Origin: CBDFKV01 sp965249035
Lineage (GTDB): Bacteria > Pseudomonadota > Gammaproteobacteria > Arenicellales > Poriferihabitantaceae
Assembly: GCA_965249035.1 (NCBI GenBank)
Contig: CBDFKV010000005.1
Location: forward strand, 62,001 to 126,000
Direction: 5' to 3'
Length of the DNA stretch: 64,000 bases
The notes below the pieces were generated by a model. It ran no database searches, was not told the DNA's origin, and worked only from the letters and a program-made list of their open reading frames with translations. Each line of letters opens with the position of its first letter. The stretch's first letter is position 1. Positions 6,533-15,056 of the stretch are shown one piece after another. The position numbers and the translations under genes are program-made.

Positions 6533-9309
6533 GTACAGACTCCGATCAAAGGTCTGATCACGTGTCTTTTGGCGCACGACTGCTCGGCAGTATCGGTCTG
6601 ATGAGTGATGGTGAGCCAGTATTGAAAAAATCCGATGTCAGAAAATCCTATCAACGGCCACCAGCGTTCACCAACTTTTTGCCCTGGGTTAGTTACGACC
6701 ACGAGTACAAAGTGTTTGGTTTTGATGATGCGGTTAGCTGCGGTGCCTTGTTGGAGCTAACGCCGCTAGATGCTGAAGCACGACCGTTCGATCAGCTGGA
6801 AGAAATGCTGGATAAGCTGGTGGCGGCGTTCACACCCGTACCTGAACGCGATGAAAATCCCTGGGTTATTCAGTTGTTCGTCGGTGATGAACCGCTGCTT
6901 GGATACGGTCAACACATACGTGAATACGCAGCTTCTGTTTCTGATCAAACATCTGATCTTGCCGATAACTACTTTCAGAAGATGGATGAGCATTTGCAAC
7001 AAATTGGACAAGCAGGCGGCATCTTTCTCGATAAAAAGAGTGGGGTGCGCTGGAGTGGCAAGTACCGCAGAGTGCGAATGTGCGTGTACCGAAACTTCGG
7101 TAAAGCATCCGACTGGCCGGATCGTGCTCACCGCTATCCACCGGATGAACTTAACCAGCTGATTGATTCCTTGTGCGTAGGCCTGAATGAAGCTGGCGTT
7201 GAATCAAAACGCCTCGGCCCTGCTGGACTCTATAACTGGATGGTCGCCTGGTTTAATCCAAAGCCACGGGGCTACAACAACCCTTGGGAGCTCTTAACTG
7301 AATATCCGGTCAGTGATGAAGAATTCAGATCAGGATACGATATCGCCCAGGGTGTGATCAAAAGCGCACCGAGCACTAAAAAAGGCGATGACGATAATGG
7401 CTGTTGGTATTTCGATGATATGCCGCACCGCTTCTTGCCGATCATGTCGTTTCGCAAGGAACCACGACATGGTTCCTTGATGCTGGAAAAACAGGCCACG
7501 AAATCAAACACGGCTGGATTGTTCGACAAGTTTCCCGAAGGCACCATATTCACCACTACGATTGTTTTTACTCCGCAGGATGTGGTTAAGGATCGCTTGC
7601 AGTTTATCTGGGGGCGATCAAGTTCTGATGATGCTGAATCAGTATTAACCAAAGAGGATGTAGAGGATTGCCAGGCAGCGATGGCGCGAGGGCATCCTAT
7701 GTACCCAACAGTCATGGGTTTTTATATTCGTGGCGAGGATGACCGCGAGATTGAAGATAACACCAACTCGGTATTCTCAAGCTGTGTGGGAGAAGGTATC
7801 GATGTTCTGTTACCCAAGTCTGGTGTATTCCCGCTTGATGAATATATCCGTTATCTGCCGATGGCGTACAAGCCGGAATATGACAAATATCTGATGCGGG
7901 AAAAACTGCAATGGCTGATGAATGTCATGGCGCTATCCCCGCTGTGGGGAAAATCATCTGGTACAGGACACCCTGGGTTTTTGTTCTATGACCGCTCAGG
8001 AAACCCCGTAAGTCTCGACATACTCAACGAAGCTGACCGAAAAATGGTTGCGCACATGCTGATCTTTGGCCCGTCCGGTGCAGGCAAGTCAGCAATGCTT
8101 AATTATCTCGCCTTACAAACAATGGCGATCTACAAACCACATCTGTACATCATCGATGTCGGCGATTCGTTTCGCTTGTTGGGTGAACACTTCAAACGTC
8201 AGGGGCTTATCGTCGAGTATGTACGCCTCGACAAAGCCAATGTACCCCTGCCACCGTTTGTCGAGTCAGAGCGAATGTTGGCCGAGCAAATACTGGAAGA
8301 AAATGATCCTGATTACGTTTATGTAGATCCCGACGATCAGCGTGACTTTCTGGGCGAAATGGAAGTTGCCGCACATTTGATCATTACTGGTGGAGAAGAT
8401 CGTGAAGAAGAAGACTATCGACGCCAGGACAAAACCATCGTTCGTGCTGCCATAGTTGATGCTGCATTTTATGCCAAAGAGCAAGGCAGAAAACATGCAA
8501 CCATCGATGACTTTGCCAAAATGCTGGATGCCTATCTTGGTGGCAAGACACATTATGGCGCACCCGATGGCAAAGTCATTGAGTCGGAAAAGCGAGAGCG
8601 GATCGCTGAAATCAGGGATTGCGCACGGTACTTTCTTGATGGTTTTCGGGGGAAGATATTTAATACCGAAGGCGAAGCCCTGGGTGATGCTGATGTCACT
8701 ATCGTTGATTTTGGCAAAATCGCCATGTCAAAAGACTATAACGACATCATGGTGCTGGCGTTTATCGGGATGATGAATACCATCCAGTCGGATGCTGAAA
8801 AACGCCGGGATTCAGGCCGTGAATCTGTAGCCATCATCGATGAAGGCCACGTAACCACTACCCACCCCATGCTGGCGGACTATCTGACCAAAGGCTCCAA
8901 AATGTGGCGAAAATGGGGTTTGTGGATGTGGCTGGCCACCCAGAATCTGGATGACTTCCCTGAAACATCAGCCAAGATTTTGAACATGGCTGAATTCTGG
9001 CTGTGTCTCAGTATGCCCAAGGCTGAAATCAAGGAAATTGCCCGATTCAGAGAGTTGACCGAAGAAGATGAATCATTGCTACTGCAAGCCCGAAAGGAAC
9101 CTGGGAAATATGTTGAAGGAGTGATGCTGTCAACGGGTGATCCTGCACTAATTCGGAATGTACCGCCAGCCATTGCACTCGCTCTTGCAATGACCAATGC
9201 AAAAGAAGTCGCCGAAAGACAGCAAATCATGCAAAAGCTCGGCCTTGATGAAGAAATCGACGCAGTTTACGAAGTCGAAAAGCGAATCATCGCAGGCAGG
9301 GTCAAGTGA
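6529..9309 (+). CDS. traC: TraC/VirB4-type conjugation ATPase (TIGR03744, PFL_4706 family)
   Basis: This 926-residue protein has a Walker A motif GPSGAGKS at residues 514-521 and a Walker B with acidic pair, VAIIDEGH (D771, E772). The long N-terminal domain (about 1-450) is typical of TraC/VirB4 proteins, which power pilus assembly and substrate transfer at the inner membrane. A motif WLATQNLDDFPE, a few dozen residues after Walker B, corresponds to the conserved Gln-containing region of these ATPases. The start is GTG at 6529, preceded by CAGGAG and overlapping the lipoprotein stop. The gene is full length and intact. It is the best single marker that the element encodes its own mating apparatus. 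Confidence 0.92.
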   Translation: MSTDSDQRSDHVSFGARLLGSIGLMSDGEPVLKKSDVRKSYQRPPAFTNFLPWVSYDHEYKVFGFDDAVSCGALLELTPLDAEARPFDQLEEMLDKLVAAFTPVPERDENPWVIQLFVGDEPLLGYGQHIREYAASVSDQTSDLADNYFQKMDEHLQQIGQAGGIFLDKKSGVRWSGKYRRVRMCVYRNFGKASDWPDRAHRYPPDELNQLIDSLCVGLNEAGVESKRLGPAGLYNWMVAWFNPKPRGYNNPWELLTEYPVSDEEFRSGYDIAQGVIKSAPSTKKGDDDNGCWYFDDMPHRFLPIMSFRKEPRHGSLMLEKQATKSNTAGLFDKFPEGTIFTTTIVFTPQDVVKDRLQFIWGRSSSDDAESVLTKEDVEDCQAAMARGHPMYPTVMGFYIRGEDDREIEDNTNSVFSSCVGEGIDVLLPKSGVFPLDEYIRYLPMAYKPEYDKYLMREKLQWLMNVMALSPLWGKSSGTGHPGFLFYDRSGNPVSLDILNEADRKMVAHMLIFGPSGAGKSAMLNYLALQTMAIYKPHLYIIDVGDSFRLLGEHFKRQGLIVEYVRLDKANVPLPPFVESERMLAEQILEENDPDYVYVDPDDQRDFLGEMEVAAHLIITGGEDREEEDYRRQDKTIVRAAIVDAAFYAKEQGRKHATIDDFAKMLDAYLGGKTHYGAPDGKVIESEKRERIAEIRDCARYFLDGFRGKIFNTEGEALGDADVTIVDFGKIAMSKDYNDIMVLAFIGMMNTIQSDAEKRRDSGRESVAIIDEGHVTTTHPMLADYLTKGSKMWRKWGLWMWLATQNLDDFPETSAKILNMAEFWLCLSMPKAEIKEIARFRELTEEDESLLLQARKEPGKYVEGVMLSTGDPALIRNVPPAIALALAMTNAKEVAERQQIMQKLGLDEEIDAVYEVEKRIIAGRVK

Positions 9310-9737
9310 TGAGTCGCTTAACTGCACGGGTATTGATTTTGATTAGCTGCATTGCCAGCGTGACAGCCAGCATATCAGCGGTTGAGGCAGTGACGATAGA
9401 GATGTATCACCACAACACCACACTGATCAAACCCGATCAGATCGATGGTAACAGCGTGACCTATCACGATGTAAGCGCTGTGTGGGCCTTGGAACGTAAT
9501 TTGGGCAGCGAGCTACCCGATGACGTAGAAAGTGCGAAATACGTGGCGCGAAACAGGATTACGGACGATATCAGACGCCAGATCGTCGAAGCCTGGGCGG
9601 TACTGATAAAAATGCGCTTGCAGAAGGTCAAATACGTGCCTGCCATTGTCTTTGACGAGTCCTACGTTTATTACGGTCACGATCTTCGTCGGGCGATCAA
9701 TCTGTATCAGGGCCACCTGGAGGATATTGCCCCATGA
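9309..9737 (+). CDS. TIGR03757-like (PFL_4709 family, DUF1525) exported thioredoxin-like protein
   Basis: The 142-residue precursor has a signal peptide (about residues 1-27, ending SISAVEA). The C-terminal block KVKYVPAIVFDESYVYYG is the signature I recognise for this family; it resembles the cis-Pro loop of thioredoxin-fold proteins such as TrbC. ATG 9309 shares its A with the TraC stop; a GTG at 9306 would add one residue. Members act in the periplasm during pilus assembly. A DsbC-like gene often found near it in related ICEs is absent here. Confidence 0.78.
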   Translation: MSRLTARVLILISCIASVTASISAVEAVTIEMYHHNTTLIKPDQIDGNSVTYHDVSAVWALERNLGSELPDDVESAKYVARNRITDDIRRQIVEAWAVLIKMRLQKVKYVPAIVFDESYVYYGHDLRRAINLYQGHLEDIAP

Positions 9738-10471
9738 GCAAGACCACCAGTGCCAGTCAACCACTACCGACGCTGCTTGATCGCGCGCTTGAACAAGCAC
9801 CGCATTGGGCAGAGGAGAAGATTTTGACTTGGGATGAGAACGACTTTGATCAGAATGTCGCACCATTCGTGATCAGCGAATACTGGAACGATAGTGATTC
9901 CGTCAATGTTTTTCGGATTGTCGGAACCAAACACTGGAATTATCAGGGCAAGACCTGGATCAACATGCTGCAAACCGGCAAACGGATGGCAATTAACTTG
10001 CCGCTGCATCAGTCCAACCCAGGCTACTACCTGGATCAGAAACACAAAAAACCAACCATGTCTTACGTGACACTGGATGGAATTACTTACTACGTTGCGG
10101 ACGATGGCAATCATCGTTCGACCATCGCCCGATTTGATTTCCATTATGCCGCCCGAACCATGCTGCACGGGGTTCGCACGACACATTATTCAATCTGTCA
10201 TCCATCCAAAGCGCTGTATGACGTGATTACTGAATGGTTAAACCAGGAACCCCAACGCAAGGCACGATACCGCATCGAGCCGCGCCGAATTGGCCGAAAT
10301 CGTGAAGATGAATCCGGCTGGAAACAGGATCACTACCAGATTGTTTTTGATGTGGATGATCACCTCAAGCAGCAATATCTCACCAATATGTCATTGGATA
10401 AAGTATCTGCTTTGTGGGAAGCGTGGAAACAGCCAACCAAGCGCGGACTGTTTAGTGGATGGAGAAAATGA
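9734..10471 (+). CDS. Hypothetical protein with a ParB/sulfiredoxin-like DGNHR motif
   Basis: The 245-residue soluble protein has no signal peptide. Residues near 115-130 read YYVADDGNHRSTIARF, which resembles the D-G-x-H-R-x nucleotide-binding motif of the ParB/Srx fold. The N-terminal third carries no other motif I know; the C-terminus ends in a basic run (PTKRGLFSGWRK). It overlaps the TIGR03757-like gene by 4 bases and precedes the next gene with the same TGATG junction, so it is part of the operon. Possible roles are DNA partition-like binding or a CTP/ATP-dependent switch; both are inference from one motif. Confidence 0.6.
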   Translation: MSKTTSASQPLPTLLDRALEQAPHWAEEKILTWDENDFDQNVAPFVISEYWNDSDSVNVFRIVGTKHWNYQGKTWINMLQTGKRMAINLPLHQSNPGYYLDQKHKKPTMSYVTLDGITYYVADDGNHRSTIARFDFHYAARTMLHGVRTTHYSICHPSKALYDVITEWLNQEPQRKARYRIEPRRIGRNREDESGWKQDHYQIVFDVDDHLKQQYLTNMSLDKVSALWEAWKQPTKRGLFSGWRK

Positions 10472-11139
10472 TGAACGGTAAGCAATACAACCATCAAGCA
10501 CCCGATTCAGTCAAGCTGGTCGAAAAAGCAATTGCCAATAATCCAGAGTGCAAGCTCGGCATTCTTCATCAGTTTGGTTATGCATACACCAATCATGGCG
10601 AGTGCTCTGATTGTGATCAGCCCGAACTTATCGTGCTGATGACACCACAGCATGGTGACTCACAGAATACTTGGTATGGCCATGTACTGTGCAGGGAGAT
10701 GGAAGAGGGTGAGTTGGCCTGGATAGCTGTATTGGTGCGCAGTACAGCACAATATATCGATGATTATACTGTTCAGGGAGTCTTCAGATGTTTTAAGAGC
10801 TTTATTGAAGAAGGTGGACAGTGGGAGCCACCATTCGCCCAACTCGACGATGATATCAAAAGCATGCACGACACTTTTGATGAGGCTGTTATCGCTCTGG
10901 CTGACAAGATCAATCGCTTCGAGCTTGCGCTTAGACAACACGTAGAGGAAAAGTGTGTCCGAGTAGTGGAGTCCAATGGTCGCGTAGTTTACTTCCCCAG
11001 CCCAGAGGAGCCAGAAAACAGCTTTTCAGATTTTTGCTACTGCGAGATTTACAGGATTGGTGGACGAACTGACTACAGCAAAGAACCACCAGTTGATGGT
11101 CGAATCGGAGCTAAAACGGAGCTTCCAAATGATGAGTAG
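10471..11139 (+). CDS. Hypothetical protein in the conjugation operon
   Basis: A 222-residue soluble protein of unknown function. It has three separated cysteine motifs (HGECSDCDQPE near residue 45, a C at HVLCREME, and a late DFCYCEIYR) that might bind metal, and an acidic composition. Three start codons lie close together (10459, 10468, 10471); I chose 10471 because GGAG (10461-10464) is six bases upstream and it shares the TGATG junction with the previous stop. It ends just before a convergent gene, so the plus-strand run of small genes stops here until 11994. Confidence 0.5.
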   Translation: MNGKQYNHQAPDSVKLVEKAIANNPECKLGILHQFGYAYTNHGECSDCDQPELIVLMTPQHGDSQNTWYGHVLCREMEEGELAWIAVLVRSTAQYIDDYTVQGVFRCFKSFIEEGGQWEPPFAQLDDDIKSMHDTFDEAVIALADKINRFELALRQHVEEKCVRVVESNGRVVYFPSPEEPENSFSDFCYCEIYRIGGRTDYSKEPPVDGRIGAKTELPNDE

Positions 11140-11143
11140 CTCC

Positions 11144-11893
11144 CTACCGGTGTTGTTCGCAACACTCCTGAATTCTTTCGATCAATCCTCTAGACATCCA
11201 GTTGGTTATCGACCTTCTAGCTTCAATTCTCTCGTCAGGAATAAATACAGGGCTGTGAATCATCTCTTGACCCACAGTACCATCAGATTTAACGAACTTA
11301 ATCTTCAGCTTGCATTGTCGCGGACGCTCCCAAGCCGCATCTACCGTTTCTCCACGGGGTTTGTGCAAGGTTGCGCGCATTGTATAGCTGACTTGGCCCC
11401 CGTCTTTTTTGGTGCGCTCAATGGGGATATCAGCAAGCGTGGCCAGCAGGTAGGGTACAGCCCACAACTCAATCCCCGCATAGTTCCAAATGTTACGCCC
11501 ATTTGCGCGCTCACAAAGAGTGAGAAAACCATCGGCATTGAGATGCGTCAAAATCTTGTGACAAACATTAAATGCTTCTTGCAGATTTTCTTCCTTACAG
11601 AACTCACTATAGATTATTCGGCCTCGCGCTACATCATGTCCGCGTGGCTTCAGCATATTGCTGATTCGGTCGGGTATCTTGGCAAAACATTCCGTTTCTT
11701 GATGATGCCTAAAGTGAGTTGCTACGTTTACAGAGGACTTTGCATCAATTTTCAGTCTATGAGGAGAATCAAGCGGGCTTTCGGGGCAAATAGCATAGTA
11801 CCCATGACCGTCATGATCGTTGCCATACTTTTCAATAAATTCCTCAGCGTTCAACATCGCGTCCGAAAGTGGATCCTCTACTTTTTCTACCAT
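11144..11893 (-). CDS. Hypothetical protein on the opposite strand, inside the conjugation operon
   Basis: A 249-residue protein of unknown family, read against the operon. The N-terminal part contains YYAICPESPLDSPHRL, then SSVNVATHFRHHQETEC, and the middle has CHKILTHLN and LCERANGRN, so cysteines and histidines are spaced as in a metal-binding or nuclease-like domain. A Shine-Dalgarno-like GGAGAATGAG precedes ATG 11893. It is convergent with the gene at 10471, with 4 bases between stops, and divergent from the TIGR03756-like gene. An insertion of this kind is probably a passenger acquired by the ICE; a defence or anti-defence role is a guess. Confidence 0.55.
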   Translation of the reverse strand: MVEKVEDPLSDAMLNAEEFIEKYGNDHDGHGYYAICPESPLDSPHRLKIDAKSSVNVATHFRHHQETECFAKIPDRISNMLKPRGHDVARGRIIYSEFCKEENLQEAFNVCHKILTHLNADGFLTLCERANGRNIWNYAGIELWAVPYLLATLADIPIERTKKDGGQVSYTMRATLHKPRGETVDAAWERPRQCKLKIKFVKSDGTVGQEMIHSPVFIPDERIEARRSITNWMSRGLIERIQECCEQHR

Positions 11894-11993
11894 CGCTCAT
11901 TCTCCATTAATTGCCTTTACAAAGAGATTACCTTAATCAACAGATATTGGCAAAAATCAGCAGGTAAGGAACCGTCTTACTGGGTGATTGATC

Positions 11994-13373
11994 ATGTCTG
12001 ATATCAAACATAAGCTATTAGTCTGTACGCTCGGCCTGTTTGCTGTGTTCGGTATGAACAATAGTAGTCGTGCCGAATACACGACCGCAGATATCATTGC
12101 GGCGACATTTTCACCGTCCTGCCTTGATTATTGTTTTACCGGCGTTTGTATCAAACTCGTATGTAATCCGATTCCGGTACCGCCGTTTGTCGAATGCCAC
12201 ATTGAAACCACGCCATACGTCGAGCATAACCTACCCGATCTGATCGTTTCTTCTTATAACAATCCAGGCGAGATATCCTGGGTTGAAGCGCGAAACCTGA
12301 TCGGCACACCCATGCTTGGGATTATCACCGGCTTGCTATCGGGCCTGACCGGCTATGACCTGATTGATGGTGGCTACAAAGATGCTGCTGGCAAGACCGC
12401 GACTGCGGACGATGACGAAACGCAGATGACCAATAACATGAAATTCAAGGAAGTTTCTGTGATTGGTAATCCAGTGATTGATGCCGTAGAAGCGGCATTA
12501 CCGGATGAATACTTTTGTGAGTCAGAAGTAGAACCTTTTTATCCCTATTTCCAGTCGGAAGCGGATGGTATTACCTGGCGCCTGGGTGTACCCGAACTAC
12601 TCTATCCTGAAAGCTGGCTCCCAGGTGCGAGAGAGATCGGCACTTTGAGTCCACCGCAGTCCTGGGGTAGTGTCCATCCACGCACGGGATGGGTATTGCA
12701 GGAATACGATAGCTTCGCTGCTGCGGTAACTGCCCAACGTGCTATCGATGTGACCACTCGAAGCGGTCAGCCGCATATCTATACCAAAGCGCCTGGCGTT
12801 GAGGAGTCGGATGAAAACACCGACAAGTGGGGCATGATCGCGCCCAAGCTCGAACCCAACTACTGCACCGCTTTCGGTAAAGACCTGTACTACTACATCG
12901 ACCGCGAAGGCCCAAAATCTGATGAAGGTTATGGCTGGATTTATTGGGCGCATCACGAATGCTGTGTTGGTGATGGCTTTACCCTCGAAACCATCCATAC
13001 AACGCCGATCTGCTTTGATTTCCCCGCAAACGAACCGGAGGAACAGCCTGAAGAACCGAATGAGATCGAACCCGATCCCGCCGCACCGATTGCTACGGTT
13101 GGACTTGTCGGTGCTGGCTTTGTATGGAAGCCAGTATCCGAAGGAGATGGCAACCTGGCCATCCTTCTGCCTCGTGAATCCGCCAACGTCACCGTTGCCC
13201 TGTACACAATGGACGGCACTCTGATTGAGCAGTGCCGGTACGTGGGCAGAACCAACGGACACCGCCCGACTTACCGGTGTAGCCGACCAGGTGGAGCTTA
13301 TCCATCACCACTGGTTCTAAAAATTGGTAACGAACAAATGATAGTCCAAAACCCTGGGGATCGAATTGATTAA
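11994..13373 (+). CDS. TIGR03756-like (PFL_4710 family) TraU-like exported protein
   Basis: The protein has 459 residues with a signal peptide (residues about 5-26). The mature N-terminus is cysteine-rich (SPSCLDYCFTGVCIKLVCNP), a hallmark of TraU proteins, which need disulfide bonds in the periplasm for F-type pilus assembly and DNA transfer. Later blocks such as LGVPELLYPESWLPG also fit. ATG 11994 is preferred over a TTG two codons upstream. It ends 13 bases before the next start. Its place after the reversed gene suggests that a promoter may lie at 11894-11990. Confidence 0.8.
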   Translation: MSDIKHKLLVCTLGLFAVFGMNNSSRAEYTTADIIAATFSPSCLDYCFTGVCIKLVCNPIPVPPFVECHIETTPYVEHNLPDLIVSSYNNPGEISWVEARNLIGTPMLGIITGLLSGLTGYDLIDGGYKDAAGKTATADDDETQMTNNMKFKEVSVIGNPVIDAVEAALPDEYFCESEVEPFYPYFQSEADGITWRLGVPELLYPESWLPGAREIGTLSPPQSWGSVHPRTGWVLQEYDSFAAAVTAQRAIDVTTRSGQPHIYTKAPGVEESDENTDKWGMIAPKLEPNYCTAFGKDLYYYIDREGPKSDEGYGWIYWAHHECCVGDGFTLETIHTTPICFDFPANEPEEQPEEPNEIEPDPAAPIATVGLVGAGFVWKPVSEGDGNLAILLPRESANVTVALYTMDGTLIEQCRYVGRTNGHRPTYRCSRPGGAYPSPLVLKIGNEQMIVQNPGDRID

Positions 13374-13386
13374 CTGGAATACTGAT

Positions 13387-14730
13387 ATGAAAAAATACCT
13401 TATCCATGCAATGACCACTGCATTGATGTCGATTCTATTAATCACATCCACTGTAAGTGCTCAGTCAAACCAGTTGACCGACCTGGTTTATTACGAGATC
13501 GGTGGTGGTAAAGCCTTTTCAGGGCCACCGTCATACATCGAAACACTGAATATCAATGCAGCTGCTGACCTCAAGCTCGGCTATTCCTGCGGTGCCTTCG
13601 ATCTTGAGGAAAGCATCACATCGATGTTCGACAATCTGAAAGACAGTGCGGATAAGGCGATCAACGTACTTGCGTATGCCGTTGAAGCGGGTATCTCATC
13701 GATACCGCTGTATTTGTTACGTCGCGCTGATCCGAACCTGGCCTCAATGCTCGAAAATATGCTGCTGCGCTATGAAGAAGTATTCAATATCGGGGTTAAG
13801 AACTGCAAAATCGCAGAGCGCGAAATCCTTGCTGGAAAGAACCCCTACTACGATTGGGTGTCCTGGGGGGTAGCCAACAAGTGGAAGGAAAAAGCCGAAG
13901 AAAAAGCGGGTGGTGCAGAAGTACCTATTCAGGATGCTCAGGAAGCAGTCGATACTGAGACAGGTTGTGTTGTTTGGATTGAAGGTGAAAAACGCATGTG
14001 TGACGATGCAGCCATCAAAAGCATTACCGTGGTTGAGGATATCGTCACGCATGGATACGAGCAAATCGTTGATCTTGGTGGTGGTGGTACTGAACTCGGA
14101 ACCGATGACCATCGGCTTGGAACAATCTGGCCCACGGCTGAAGCTGCTGTAGAAGCAATACAGCTGTTAGTTGGTGAGTATGAGTTTACCGACATGCGTA
14201 CTACCGAACCGGCCTCACTCGCTCCGGTTGGTGCTTTGCCAGGCATGTTTTTGGATGCAAAGGTTATCAAGGAAAATATCGTTGCAGCCACGACCAAAGG
14301 TGCGGTTGTAAGCGATGCTGAAATCGATGGAATGTCGGTGCCAGGCTTGGCGGTTAATCAAACCCTGATCGATGCACTCAAGAACCTGCCGCCCGGCATT
14401 CGAGATGCGGCTACGAACCGTATTGCCACCGAGCTTGCGTTGATCAATGCGACCGAGCAAGTCAATCTGGCGAGGCGATTGATCATTGTCGGTTCGTCTG
14501 ATCCAAACGTGGCAGCGTCGCCAGCAAGGAATGTCATCAATGATGAAATCCTGCCTCGGCTGGAAGCCGAATCCAGGCTGCTGAAAGATGAATTTGACTT
14601 GCGTGATCGAATAGCAAAGTCAACAGCATTCACTTTGATCACCAACGATATCCAACGTGCTCACAGACGAACACAGTCAAGCGGTGGAAGATCTGTGACG
14701 CCGATTCAAGGTGGTGCGGTTAATCCATAG
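13387..14730 (+). CDS. TIGR03755-like (PFL_4711 family) TraH-like exported protein
   Basis: At 447 residues, it has a signal peptide (MKKYLIHAMTTALMSILL, cleavage after VSA). The mature protein begins with YYEIGGGKAFSGPP and later LGYSCGAFDLEESITSMFDNLKD, blocks that fit the family replacing TraH in these ICEs. Only a few cysteines are present, arranged as pairs. It probably works with the TraU-like and TraG proteins in pilus biogenesis and mating-pair stabilisation. ATG 13387 is used; upstream start codons extend into the previous gene without a ribosome site. The next gene's GATG overlaps its stop region. Confidence 0.8.
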   Translation: MKKYLIHAMTTALMSILLITSTVSAQSNQLTDLVYYEIGGGKAFSGPPSYIETLNINAAADLKLGYSCGAFDLEESITSMFDNLKDSADKAINVLAYAVEAGISSIPLYLLRRADPNLASMLENMLLRYEEVFNIGVKNCKIAEREILAGKNPYYDWVSWGVANKWKEKAEEKAGGAEVPIQDAQEAVDTETGCVVWIEGEKRMCDDAAIKSITVVEDIVTHGYEQIVDLGGGGTELGTDDHRLGTIWPTAEAAVEAIQLLVGEYEFTDMRTTEPASLAPVGALPGMFLDAKVIKENIVAATTKGAVVSDAEIDGMSVPGLAVNQTLIDALKNLPPGIRDAATNRIATELALINATEQVNLARRLIIVGSSDPNVAASPARNVINDEILPRLEAESRLLKDEFDLRDRIAKSTAFTLITNDIQRAHRRTQSSGGRSVTPIQGGAVNP

Positions 14731-14732
14731 TG

Positions 14733-15044
14733 ATGAAGGCAAAAACCACCAAAATGCTGCTAATCCTCCTGGGGGTTGGTGTGGCCCTACCCACAGTAAC
14801 CATGCTTGTATTGCCGCTGCTGTCATCGGTAGACAAGGGCGAGTTGATCAATACCCGACAATCAATGCGCGAAATGTCTGGAACGCTGATCTGGGTGCGT
14901 ATGGCTGTTTATGCGGCAATGATTTTTATCATGCCGGTTGCAATGGGTTTACCGCCAGGTGGCCGCAGGATGGCTCGATGGTATGCGGTGCTGTTGGTCG
15001 CTGTGGTTGAAGTGATCCTGGTGCAACGACTTTGGCTGTTCTAA
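14733..15044 (+). CDS. Small two- to three-helix membrane protein upstream of traG
   Basis: A 103-residue hydrophobic protein with helices at about residues 8-27, 50-68 and 80-100 separated by short loops. Similar small membrane proteins lie directly before traG in related ICEs; I do not know a function. It starts two bases after the TIGR03755-like stop and ends 12 bases before traG. It may help insert or stabilise TraG, which is inference from position alone. Confidence 0.65.
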   Translation: MKAKTTKMLLILLGVGVALPTVTMLVLPLLSSVDKGELINTRQSMREMSGTLIWVRMAVYAAMIFIMPVAMGLPPGGRRMARWYAVLLVAVVEVILVQRLWLF

Positions 15045-15056
15045 CGAGACTCTGAT

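Noticed and set aside
11057..12001. Long plus-strand open frame of 314 codons over the reversed gene
   Set aside because: It overlaps the end of the gene at 10471, has no ribosome site, and its translation lacks protein-like patterning, while the minus-strand reading has a ribosome site and fits cleanly between its neighbours.
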